NCBI GenBank assembly: GCA_049578985.1
Contig: JBAUMZ010000019.1
Coordinates: 1 to 64,000, forward strand
Direction of reading: 5' to 3'
DNA from: TH5896 sp049578985
GTDB taxonomy: Archaea; Thermoproteota; Nitrososphaeria; Nitrososphaerales; Nitrososphaeraceae
DNA: 64,000 bases
The notes beneath the pieces are model-generated. The model made no database searches. It was not told the DNA's origin and worked only from the letters and a program-made list of their open reading frames with translations. The translations under genes were made by a program, and so were the position numbers. Positions within the stretch are counted from its first letter, which is position 1. The number at the start of each line of letters is the position of its first letter. Positions 26,619-34,722 of the stretch are shown here, piece after piece.

Positions 26619-28010
26619 TTACTCCCTTTTTCCAATGAGATTGGAACGTGAGAACACTCTTTCCACATCTTCAGCCTTCATTAAGCCTTCTTCTATTACT
26701 ATGTCCTTCACATCCCTGTTTGTTTCCAATGCTTTCTTGTAAATTTCGGATGCCTTTACATAACCTATGTAAGGGTTTAGAATAGTGACAAGTACCGGGC
26801 TTCTATACACATACCTAGAAAGCTTATCTACATTTGCTTGAATGCCTTCGATAAAATTAGCTGTGAATACTGGGAGAAAGTTCCTGAGCATATCCATAGA
26901 ATCTAAAACCCATTTCAACATCCCTGGGAGCATAACATTCAACTCAAACTGACCCGCTTGGGATGCCATCGTTACCGCCAAATCATTTCCAATAACGTTA
27001 AAGCAAATCATGTTGAGACACTCAGCCAAAGAAGGGTTAATTTTGCCTGGCATTATCGAAGAACCTGCATGCACAGCTGGGATGACTATTTCTGCGAATC
27101 CAGCAGTAGGTCCAGACGCCATTAGCCTGACATCGTTAGCTAGCTTGATTAGTTCAACCGCGAGGTTCCTGATCGACGAAGAATAACATGTGACGTCAAA
27201 TCGACTTTGGAGAGCAAAGTAAAAGTTTTCAGATGATATAATGTTTAGTCGTGATATGTCTCTAAGATGGCGAATCGATACTGCTCGGTATCCAGCTGGC
27301 GAATTAGCGCCACTACCCACGGCCGTACCTCCTAAGGCAACAGCATACAGGTTTTCAGATGCTTGCATTATTTTCTGCCTTGCAGTTTCAATTGAAGAGT
27401 AATATCCGCTAAATTCATCCCCCAGCGTGATGGGAAGTGCATCCATCAAGTGGGTCCTCCCAATTTTCATCATATCTTTATATTCTACACTCTTGTTTTT
27501 CAGAGATTTAATTAATAGATCAATGGCCTGCAGGAAATTATTTAGACCCAGTAATATCGACAGATGCATTGCAGTGGGGAATGTATCGTTACTTGATTGG
27601 GACATGTTTACGTGATCATTAGGGTTGATTATCTCATACTTCCCTCTCTCTTCGCCAATAGTTTCTAGCGCAATATTTGCGATTACCTCGTTAATGTTCA
27701 TGTTAAAAGCTGTTCCAGCACCTGAATTAATTGGTTCAATGATAATCTGATCTAAGAACTCGCCAGAAAGTAATCTATCGCAAGCCTTTACGATTGCGCT
27801 TGAAACTTCCTCAGAAATGGCTCCCAGTTCGCAATTGGATAAAGCCGCACACTTCTTGATCATAGCATATGCTCTAATTAAATCCGGGTGTGATCTTTGT
27901 CCTGTAATATTATACTGAGTGCTGGCTCTTACAGTAAAAGGGCCATAATATGCGCCAGAGGGGACCATAATCTCTCCTAGAGAGTCCTTGTCGATTCGAA
28001 AGCCAGACAT
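26619..28010 (-). CDS. Class II fumarase/aspartase-family lyase
   Basis: 463 residues, ATG start. Homotetrameric lyase of the fumarase C/aspartase superfamily. The signature AGSSIMPGKINPSLAE, with the catalytic SS loop, is near residue 320. Other blocks are NMSQSSNDTFPTAMH near 133 and KIGRTHLMDALPITLGDEFS near 185. Thaumarchaea use a class II fumarase in the 3-hydroxypropionate/4-hydroxybutyrate and TCA routes, so fumarate hydratase is my first choice. Parts of the sequence (SGPTAGFAEIVIPAVH) also resemble aspartate ammonia-lyase, so the substrate is left open. Confidence 0.85.
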   Translation of the reverse strand: MSGFRIDKDSLGEIMVPSGAYYGPFTVRASTQYNITGQRSHPDLIRAYAMIKKCAALSNCELGAISEEVSSAIVKACDRLLSGEFLDQIIIEPINSGAGTAFNMNINEVIANIALETIGEERGKYEIINPNDHVNMSQSSNDTFPTAMHLSILLGLNNFLQAIDLLIKSLKNKSVEYKDMMKIGRTHLMDALPITLGDEFSGYYSSIETARQKIMQASENLYAVALGGTAVGSGANSPAGYRAVSIRHLRDISRLNIISSENFYFALQSRFDVTCYSSSIRNLAVELIKLANDVRLMASGPTAGFAEIVIPAVHAGSSIMPGKINPSLAECLNMICFNVIGNDLAVTMASQAGQFELNVMLPGMLKWVLDSMDMLRNFLPVFTANFIEGIQANVDKLSRYVYRSPVLVTILNPYIGYVKASEIYKKALETNRDVKDIVIEEGLMKAEDVERVFSRSNLIGKRE

Positions 28011-28228
28011 GGATCTCTATTGACTACGATGGTCGCATGTTAATAAATCCATCGTATCAAGTCGTCGGTTATCAAACAATTATTTCTGATGCTGAGTCAT
28101 GACGAGAGCATTCAAAACTCGAGGACCTTTTCAAGGAGTATTTGCAGGCATTATCAGCTTTATTGCTGCTGCTTAGCAATTGCGATGAACTTTTGTATAT
28201 TTATGTTGCTTGATGCGTTCATGGTTTA

Positions 28229-28702
28229 ATGAGCGTTTTTGCATCAGAAGAAGCGAGCAGGAGGCTCGCGGACTTTGGTATAATAATGAAATACATGAGA
28301 TTCCTCCAGGAACATGGTTTTTCTGAATTTGGAAAGGGACAATTGACAGGTAAAATGGAATTGCTTAAAGAGGGCTTTTCAGATTCTACGACGAATCATT
28401 CAGAGCAGCAATTCGATTCTCGAATTAGCACTAGTCAAGTTGATCCAAGTTCTTATCATGATGTGAAATTATCTCGTACTATACCTATAGAAGCTAATTC
28501 AGAGGGCTCGAAGTTCAACAGGCGGAAAATAGACAGTGATGAAGAAATAAGTCCTGTAGGAAGTAAGACATTTGAAAATGGACATAAACCCCTAGATCAA
28601 GGTAGGGGGAGAAAGTATCTACCTGAAAACAACAGATGGAACATCAAGAACGACGATGAATCATCATGGATATCGCGAATTAGAAAATTAGCTGATGTGT
28701 AG
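28229..28702 (+). CDS. Mostly disordered small protein, function unknown
   Basis: 157 residues, ATG start about 29 bp after TGTATATTTATG, consistent with a leaderless mRNA. The first about 50 residues form helices (EEASRRLADFGIIMKYMRFL). The middle is polar and low in hydrophobics (SEQQFDSRISTSQVDPSSYH), probably disordered, and the end WISRIRKLADV could be a short binding helix. No known family. Real by promoter position and clean frame. Confidence 0.55.
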   Translation: MSVFASEEASRRLADFGIIMKYMRFLQEHGFSEFGKGQLTGKMELLKEGFSDSTTNHSEQQFDSRISTSQVDPSSYHDVKLSRTIPIEANSEGSKFNRRKIDSDEEISPVGSKTFENGHKPLDQGRGRKYLPENNRWNIKNDDESSWISRIRKLADV

Positions 28703-28826
28703 TTCCCAATGATTATATACCTTTGCTATCGGTAATCTAATCGCGTGTATCATGTTGCCTTAAAAGAAGTGGACAGGTTGTTAATTGAAACCGGCATCGA
28801 ATTCGACTCGGGTTGTTGTCTCAACT

Positions 28827-29204
28827 CTACAATAGTTTCAGATCCTTTGTGATTCGATCGATTAGTGGGGATGGGGCTGGCCCAATTCCAAGACATGTTG
28901 TGGTCCCTTCGGGGATTTGTGTTAACCCCCTATCTTGTACCTGAACTACCGGAAGACCTGAGGTTTGTGCCTTCCACTTTATGTTGTGTAAATCCTCGAG
29001 AGAATGGACTTTAACAACGATTTTAGCCTGGCCGGAGTTAAACCATTTCATAAACCATGAAGGATTAGTCGTCATTACTTGCTCTGCGCCAGAGACAGCA
29101 GCGTGAGCAACCTGGGCAGCTAACTTACCGATACCCATTCGAAGCTCTTTCCTCACTACGATTACCTGTTTGAATTCCAATTGTTCGTTCGACCTTAGCT
29201 TCAT
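28827..29204 (-). CDS. pth2: Peptidyl-tRNA hydrolase, archaeal/eukaryotic type
   Basis: 125 residues, ATG start. Pth2 cleaves the ester bond of peptidyl-tRNAs released prematurely from the ribosome. Motifs: KQVIVVRKELRMGIGKLAAQ then VAHAAVSGAEQ at about residues 12-43, QTSGLPVVQVQDRGLTQIPE with the catalytic Asp, and TCLGIGPAPSPLIDRITKDL at the end. Complete length. Divergent from the flavoprotein gene at 29240. Confidence 0.96.
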   Translation of the reverse strand: MKLRSNEQLEFKQVIVVRKELRMGIGKLAAQVAHAAVSGAEQVMTTNPSWFMKWFNSGQAKIVVKVHSLEDLHNIKWKAQTSGLPVVQVQDRGLTQIPEGTTTCLGIGPAPSPLIDRITKDLKLL

Positions 29205-29239
29205 TAATAAATCGAGTTATTTATTTCCAATACGAGGTA

Positions 29240-30436
29240 ATGAACCGAGTCAAGTACGACGTGGTGGTAGCAGGTGGAAGTCTTTCTGGATTGTTGACAG
29301 CTCGAGAAATAGGTAAGTCGTCGATTTCAGTCAAAGTCTTGGAAGCTGACCACGAAATCGGTACTCCGGAACACTGTGGAGGGTTAGTGAGCCTCAGTGG
29401 CTTGCGAAAGCTAGGCATCGTCCCATCACATAGAACGTTTAGAAACCACATTACACGAGCCAAAATATGCTCAAGATGTTCCTCCTTTGTAATTGATGCG
29501 AAACTCCAGGATGTGGTGGCCATCGACAGGAGGGAATTAGATAAGCAGATTGCTTTTCAAGCTCAAGAACTTGGTGTTGAAATAACAACAATGAATTCCA
29601 TGAAGTCAGTCTCAACATATCCTAAACTAGATGAAGATCAATCTCACAAAGCCGGAAATGGGTATACTTATGCTGTGAGCACCACTGAAGGGACAGTTTA
29701 TTGTAAATTTTTTGTGGATGCAAGAGGATTGTCATCACTAATAAGAAAACATAGAACGGGGATATTGCCATCAGGCCAGTATGAAGTGTTCGCTCCGTGG
29801 ATAGAACCTGATACTGTGGAGCTCTATTTCGATACAGATAAATATCCGGGTTTTTTCGCTTGGATAATTCCGCTAGGAGATAACAAGGCGAAAATAGGTG
29901 TAGCAGGTAGAGACATCAATATAGTGAATGCCATTAATTCATTTCTCGAATCAAAAGGTTCTACATATTCGATTTCAAGAAAGATATTTGCCCCAATTTA
30001 TGTATCGGGACCAATAAGGCGCTTTATCGATGGACGCAGGTTCTTGATCGTAGGAGACGCTGCTGGGCAAACAAAACCTACAACGGCGGGGGGTATTCTA
30101 AGTTCAGGAATGGGGGGTATACTTGCGGGCCGTGCAATTGTTGAGGCGATTGAGCAAGAAGATGACTTATTTCTTAAAAACTATCCTAACGAATGGCACT
30201 CTATATTTGGGTTCGAATTCAAAAAGTTGATACTTGCTAGGAAGATATTCGAACATTTGGACAACAAGGCGATCGATGAACTATTTTCCACGGTTTCCCG
30301 GCCAACTATAGCGCGAATTTCTCAAGATGGGGAATTCGACTTTCATTCGGCTCCCCTTTCACTAATTCTCAATGTAAAGTCTACCTCAAGTATAGTTAAG
30401 GGTCTCCTGGAAAGTAGATTGAGGAGGGCGGAGTGA
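29240..30436 (+). CDS. Geranylgeranyl-reductase-family FAD oxidoreductase
   Basis: 398 residues, ATG start about 23 bp after a TTATTTATT TATA-like element. The Rossmann FAD motif YDVVVAGGSLSGLLTAREIG is at the N-terminus, the family block GTPEHCGGLVSLSGL near residue 45, and the second FAD motif RFLIVGDAAGQTKPTTAGGI near 265. The family saturates isoprenoid chains of archaeal lipids or menaquinones. A second, divergent member is at 33201-34649, so substrate assignment between the two is open. Confidence 0.85.
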   Translation: MNRVKYDVVVAGGSLSGLLTAREIGKSSISVKVLEADHEIGTPEHCGGLVSLSGLRKLGIVPSHRTFRNHITRAKICSRCSSFVIDAKLQDVVAIDRRELDKQIAFQAQELGVEITTMNSMKSVSTYPKLDEDQSHKAGNGYTYAVSTTEGTVYCKFFVDARGLSSLIRKHRTGILPSGQYEVFAPWIEPDTVELYFDTDKYPGFFAWIIPLGDNKAKIGVAGRDINIVNAINSFLESKGSTYSISRKIFAPIYVSGPIRRFIDGRRFLIVGDAAGQTKPTTAGGILSSGMGGILAGRAIVEAIEQEDDLFLKNYPNEWHSIFGFEFKKLILARKIFEHLDNKAIDELFSTVSRPTIARISQDGEFDFHSAPLSLILNVKSTSSIVKGLLESRLRRAE

Positions 30437-30479
30437 GCAAGATATAAATCCTATGGTGAAACCATACTACAAGATATTA

Positions 30480-30659
30480 ATGCCAACTTCGTTACAATTG
30501 CCTGTATGCACGTCATGTGCTCGTCCTATAATGCCAAACGATGAATGTGTTAAATTTTATTGCCCCAGTTGTGGTTATGTGCTAGTTTGGAGATGTGAAA
30601 GCTGTAGAGAATTCGCTAGGATGTACAAGTGCGTAGGATGCGGATTCGAAGGACCTTAA
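30480..30659 (+). CDS. Small zinc-ribbon protein (HVO_2753-type), aEF1B neighbour
   Basis: 59 residues from ATG 30480; ATG 30453 is in frame but lies only a few bases after the TATA-like GATATAAATCC near 30441, so the downstream start is preferred. Four CxxC-type knuckles: CTSCARPIMPNDECVKFYCP, then SCGYVLVWRCESCREFARMY, then KCVGCGFEGP. This matches archaeal two-zinc-finger proteins that accompany the aEF1B gene. It ends immediately before that gene and is probably co-transcribed. A role in translation or RNA binding is inferred from context. Confidence 0.88.
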   Translation: MPTSLQLPVCTSCARPIMPNDECVKFYCPSCGYVLVWRCESCREFARMYKCVGCGFEGP

Positions 30660-30665
30660 TTGGAA

Positions 30666-30947
30666 ATGTCGAAACTAGTCGTCCGTGTCAAAATTTTACC
30701 ATCTGATGCAGAAACAAATCTAGACGAGGTTTCCAAGTCTATATCAGAAACAGTTCCTACGGGAATGGAATTGAATGCAGTTTCCAAAGAGCCTGTTGCA
30801 TTTGGATTATTTTCACTATTAATTGATTTTATTTTGGATGATAGTGAGGGTCAGATGGATAAACTTGAGGATTTCCTTGGGAGAACTGAAGGCGTTGGAC
30901 AGTTTGAGGTCGTAGCTATGAGCAGAAGATCAGTGCAGATAAAGTAA
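30666..30947 (+). CDS. Translation elongation factor aEF1B (EF-1 beta)
   Basis: 93 residues from ATG 30666 (in-frame TTG 30660 directly after the previous stop is possible). Guanine-nucleotide exchange factor for aEF1A. The ferredoxin-like fold shows KLVVRVKILPSDAETNLDEV at the start, EPVAFGLFSLLIDFILDDSE in the middle and VGQFEVVAMSRRSVQ at the end, as in archaeal EF-1 beta. Size is normal. Confidence 0.93.
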   Translation: MSKLVVRVKILPSDAETNLDEVSKSISETVPTGMELNAVSKEPVAFGLFSLLIDFILDDSEGQMDKLEDFLGRTEGVGQFEVVAMSRRSVQIK

Positions 30948-31093
30948 ATATTGCCCTTGGTATACCTATTTTAGCATATCATAATTCTTGTAAGCCATTC
31001 ACATTTATGAACCTGGAATATTTCTATGCGGAAAATCCAGATCCCTGGAGCGAGTACCCAAGAAAGACCGTGTGACGAAGATGTGATGGTGGT

Positions 31094-31118
31094 GCAGGCG
31101 TAGATATGAAATGCCTGC
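31094..31118. repeat. Hairpin GCAGGC / GCCTGC between aEF1B and ctaB
   Basis: A perfect 6-bp GC-rich stem with a 13-nt loop in the 206-bp gap between the convergent aEF1B and ctaB genes. It could aid termination or belong to a small RNA. No oligo-T follows directly. Confidence 0.35.
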
Positions 31119-31153
31119 CAGGTTCGAGATTTTCTATATGCTTATTGTATGAA

Positions 31154-32071
31154 TCAGAACCTTACGTAAAATAAGGCGTCAAAGGCAATGCCGACAAATA
31201 TGATAACTAAGTAGGGCGCGGTAACCTTGTAGGCCTTCCAAGCAAATTCCGGGGTCGGTTCTTTCGATAATCTATAATGGTAAATTAGCATCAACGAACC
31301 AGCGATAGCTGCTATAATTGTATACAATACTCCTAGCCCAAAGAAATAGAGAGCTAATGAATAAGGGAGCAAAAGTGCGGTATTGTAAAAAATATAGGTT
31401 GCAGTCTTCTGGTTTCCAACTAATACAGGCAGCATCGGAACGTTTACCGTAACATATTCTTCCCTAGCCTTGATAGCCAAACACCAAAAGTGCGCAGGCG
31501 TCCATAGGAATACCAATAATCCTACCAAAAATCCGAGCAGGTCTATAGACCCTGTTGCAGCAGACCACCCTGCCCAAGAAGCAGCACTTCCAGCAAAACC
31601 GCCGATTACGATGTTGGATGGATTAATCCTCTTGAGCCAAACTGTATATACTATCACATAGATGAATATACCCAAAGCGATCATGGCTGCTGTAACCAAA
31701 TTTAATGTCAGTGCTGCGAGTGAGACCGAAACTGCACAAATGATTAGGCCGTACAATAATACCTTCTGTGCAGGTAATTTACCCGAAGGAATCGGTCTTT
31801 TGGATGTTCGGTCCATGGCTTTGTCAATATCTTTGTCGTAATAGTGATTCAAAGCACTGGAGCCCATTGATGCCAAGGTCCCAGATATAATCAGGAAAAG
31901 AAGGTTCCACATTGAGATATCCCAACCCACCTCGGGTGTATTATCGAATCTACTTGCTGCGAGCATAGAGGTTACTGCCGTAATAACAAGAACCACTACG
32001 ATCCTTGGCTTAGATACCTCCAGATACTCCCTTACAACCACATTTTTGGACCTTAGGTGAGCTCTCACCAT
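31154..32071 (-). CDS. ctaB: Heme O synthase (protoheme IX farnesyltransferase)
   Basis: 305 residues, ATG start. UbiA-family integral membrane prenyltransferase adding farnesyl to heme B for heme-copper oxidases. The first Asp-rich motif is in SALNHYYDKDIDKAMDRTSK (about residues 75-94), followed by RPIPSGKL. GFLVGLLVFLWTPAHFWCLA and the following REEYVTVNVPMLPVLVG are CtaB-specific. About nine hydrophobic helices. Implies an aerobic terminal oxidase with heme O or A. Confidence 0.94.
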   Translation of the reverse strand: MVRAHLRSKNVVVREYLEVSKPRIVVVLVITAVTSMLAASRFDNTPEVGWDISMWNLLFLIISGTLASMGSSALNHYYDKDIDKAMDRTSKRPIPSGKLPAQKVLLYGLIICAVSVSLAALTLNLVTAAMIALGIFIYVIVYTVWLKRINPSNIVIGGFAGSAASWAGWSAATGSIDLLGFLVGLLVFLWTPAHFWCLAIKAREEYVTVNVPMLPVLVGNQKTATYIFYNTALLLPYSLALYFFGLGVLYTIIAAIAGSLMLIYHYRLSKEPTPEFAWKAYKVTAPYLVIIFVGIAFDALFYVRF

Positions 32072-32142
32072 TCTACCATTTAACTCATTCGCCTATATGA
32101 AATGAGCCAGAATCTCAGTGTGACGGGCCATCCTCCGTTGCT

Positions 32143-32433
32143 TTATTCCCTGATACTTTCAAGAGTGGAAACTACTTGCCAGAGCATTGTCCTTATGTGA
32201 GATTCCATCTGTCTATTTTGAGTAAGTCCATCAAGCATACTCACGGCATTAGCTGCCCTTACTGTAATAGTACCAGATTTCTCATCCTTCAAAGTTCCCA
32301 AAACATCCTTTACGTGATTTCTAGTATTTCTTTGTATATCCCTATTCTTAACTATTGCATCTAAAGTCGAGATGGTCTTTGTCAATTTTTCGAGATTCAC
32401 CCTCTCCTTCTCTTCTTTTTTATGTGCGCTCAT
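32143..32433 (-). CDS. UPF0147 family protein
   Basis: 96 residues, ATG start. A small all-helical archaeal protein. After a charged N-terminus (SAHKKEEKERVNLEKLTKTI), the family block runs through IVKNRDIQRNTRNHVKDVLG, ITVRAANAVSMLDGLTQNRQ and a closing MLWQVVSTLES. No catalytic residues known. It is divergent from the translin gene, with 82 bp between. Confidence 0.9.
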   Translation of the reverse strand: MSAHKKEEKERVNLEKLTKTISTLDAIVKNRDIQRNTRNHVKDVLGTLKDEKSGTITVRAANAVSMLDGLTQNRQMESHIRTMLWQVVSTLESIRE

Positions 32434-32515
32434 ACAACGATTAGTAAAATGTTCCCCATTATTTGCTTTAGCACAAAAGAGGTTATTAGACCGTTTATCT
32501 TAATGCTACAAAATA

Positions 32516-33148
32516 ATGGTTATGACAGCTGAAAATGTAAAGGCTACATTGAAGAATATTTCATTAGACCTAGATGATGTTGAACATAGACGGGAGGTAC
32601 TAATTAAAGGGACAAGAGGTGTTATCATGAAATGCAGCAAATCTATTATGGCATTGCATCGAGGGAAGTTTGAGGACGCAGCCAAACTCCTCAAGGAGGC
32701 TCAAGCTGAATTAGGTTCTCTCAGGACACACGTACGTGACGACCTTGAGAGGTATCTTATCAATGCTGAGCAGGAGTTAGTCGAAGCATACCAACTCAAA
32801 TGCGTGTATGAAAAGACCAGTCTTGCTGGGATCGAGGATTTGAATGTTGCACCTTCCTCATACCTTCTCGGCCTTTTGGACTCCATAGGTGAAATAAAGC
32901 GAATGATTTATGATAATTTACGAACTGAACGAACTTCAGACGCATTGAATTTATTTGCTTTGATGGAGGATCTCTACAGTTCAATTTATCCCTTTTCAGT
33001 TTATGACAATATCGTCCCTGGTATAAAGAGGAAGTTGGATGTTGCAAAGCTATTAATTGAAAATGCCCGATCAACGCTCACAGAGGGATCCAGTAGGAAT
33101 TTGCTTATCCAGAGAATGGATATTTTGGAGAAGCAATTAGGAACCTAA
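32516..33148 (+). CDS. Translin-family protein
   Basis: 210 residues, ATG start. All-helical with the translin pattern: RREVLIKGTRGVIMKCSKSI near residue 22, HRGKFEDAAKLLKEAQAELG near 45, EQELVEAYQLKCVYE near 80 and YLLGLLDSIGEIKRMIYDNL near 115. Archaeal translins bind single-stranded RNA or DNA and some have RNase activity. The acidic residues of the catalytic TRAX-type site cannot be assigned with confidence by eye. Stands alone. Confidence 0.82.
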   Translation: MVMTAENVKATLKNISLDLDDVEHRREVLIKGTRGVIMKCSKSIMALHRGKFEDAAKLLKEAQAELGSLRTHVRDDLERYLINAEQELVEAYQLKCVYEKTSLAGIEDLNVAPSSYLLGLLDSIGEIKRMIYDNLRTERTSDALNLFALMEDLYSSIYPFSVYDNIVPGIKRKLDVAKLLIENARSTLTEGSSRNLLIQRMDILEKQLGT

Positions 33149-33200
33149 AGCTAAAATTATGCTCAAGATTTCCTTCTCGACAGATTTAATAGCCATCGAA

Positions 33201-34649
33201 TCATTGTGACGAATATCCCATAATTTCCATTAGGCCATTTTGCCATTGGGTAAACCCATCGGGAGTACTCGGATAATTATCATAATGCTTGACAAGCAAG
33301 GCATTCACTTCTGTAGTTCGCTTCAAAGATGCCGCCAGCTTTTGGTTCATTAAGCTTGCAAATACAAGTCCCATCTTACCGACAAGGCTGAACTCTGGAT
33401 GTTCTCCATTAGTTATTTTCTCTACATCAAACTTTGAGATAAAATGCTTCATCCCGTAATTAATTTGCTCATTGGAAAGTCCTTGCAACATGCGTCTAAA
33501 CACCTCAAGACCAGCCGTCTTGTAACCGTATTCATCTATAAATTCCTTGTTATAGATCCATAAACCTGCCTCAGAAACATCTCCTTGCTGAATGGCATTC
33601 ACTGCGTGTTTTCCTGCAAGCGTAGCTGCGATTATAGCCGGACCAATTCCCCCAGCATCTAAGGGTTTTGGCATCCAAGCAGAGTCTCCGACAAGCATAT
33701 ATCCATTAGCCACCATGCAGTCATTCTGTCTGCGAACTGAGACCTGCCAGGTCCCCCATGAATTTCCGCTATCTTGAGCCTCATCTGATAATCTAGGGTT
33801 ATGAACAGCGGGATTTGAGTTTAAGTAATTGTCTATTAAATGCTTTAGATTGACGATTTTACCGCTTTTTTTATTCATCTGATCTAATGCTTTTTGTTGG
33901 ACCCCTAATCCGATATTTGCCTTCAAATTGCCTTTAGGGAACACCCAGGCGTATCCACCTGGAGCAATATTTTGGTCTAGATGTATTATGCAATATTCTG
34001 GGTCAAAATATGTTTTGTCATCAATGCCCACATCAAAGGTACATATGTATCTCCCCGTTGCCTCCAAGTCGTCTCTCAGTATCTTTCTCTGGATGTGGGA
34101 ATTAATCGCCAGATTTGTTCTAAGGACAGAGGTAACTCCTGTGCAATCAATGACCAGTGAACACGTTTTCCTGAACGAAGATCTCTCCTTCAAGTCGTCG
34201 CCTTCAATTCCTACTACCGTATTTCCATCGGTTATAAGGCCTCTAATGACAATGTTTCCCTTAAGATCAACACCCATTGATAAGGCGTCTCTGGCTTGCC
34301 TCTGGGGCAGGAGCTTTCTATTCAGAATATATCCCTCCCCATCAAATGAAATTTTCGTTTCATGATCGGGAGAATAAGCAACAACTCCTTTTACGGGATG
34401 TTCAATTTCAGGATACTGCCAATTAATATTTATTCTACTATTCATGTAGTCGACCGGTTTCTTACCAACTGCGTCACCACAAATCCAACCTGTCAGTGTC
34501 TTTCTACCTAATGATTCTAGATCATTTCTGTCTACCACCAAGATTCTTAGCCTTTGAGATGAGTAATGAGCAGCTGAACATGCAGCAATCATGCCAGACA
34601 GGCCTCCGCCTGCAATTATGATGTCGTACTCTCTGTCAACAGCAGACAT
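33201..34649 (-). CDS. Geranylgeranyl-reductase-family flavoprotein
   Basis: 482 residues from ATG 34649; a TTG at 34700 would add 17 residues without family similarity. The FAD motif YDIIIAGGGLSGMIAACSAA opens the protein. The family block LTGWICGDAVGKKPVDYM lies near residue 55, with PGGYAWVFPKGNLKANIGLG near 245 and GDSAWMPKPLDAGGIGPAI near 330. It probably saturates isoprenoid double bonds of membrane lipids (digeranylgeranylglycerophospholipid reductase activity is the usual assignment). It follows glmS on the same strand. Confidence 0.85.
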   Translation of the reverse strand: MSAVDREYDIIIAGGGLSGMIAACSAAHYSSQRLRILVVDRNDLESLGRKTLTGWICGDAVGKKPVDYMNSRININWQYPEIEHPVKGVVAYSPDHETKISFDGEGYILNRKLLPQRQARDALSMGVDLKGNIVIRGLITDGNTVVGIEGDDLKERSSFRKTCSLVIDCTGVTSVLRTNLAINSHIQRKILRDDLEATGRYICTFDVGIDDKTYFDPEYCIIHLDQNIAPGGYAWVFPKGNLKANIGLGVQQKALDQMNKKSGKIVNLKHLIDNYLNSNPAVHNPRLSDEAQDSGNSWGTWQVSVRRQNDCMVANGYMLVGDSAWMPKPLDAGGIGPAIIAATLAGKHAVNAIQQGDVSEAGLWIYNKEFIDEYGYKTAGLEVFRRMLQGLSNEQINYGMKHFISKFDVEKITNGEHPEFSLVGKMGLVFASLMNQKLAASLKRTTEVNALLVKHYDNYPSTPDGFTQWQNGLMEIMGYSSQ

Positions 34650-34722
34650 GGCCCTATAGCCTTCAATTGCTCCATCTGTATTTAAAGCTAAGTTGCCCAA
34701 AGTTTCCGATTCATGTCCGGCC

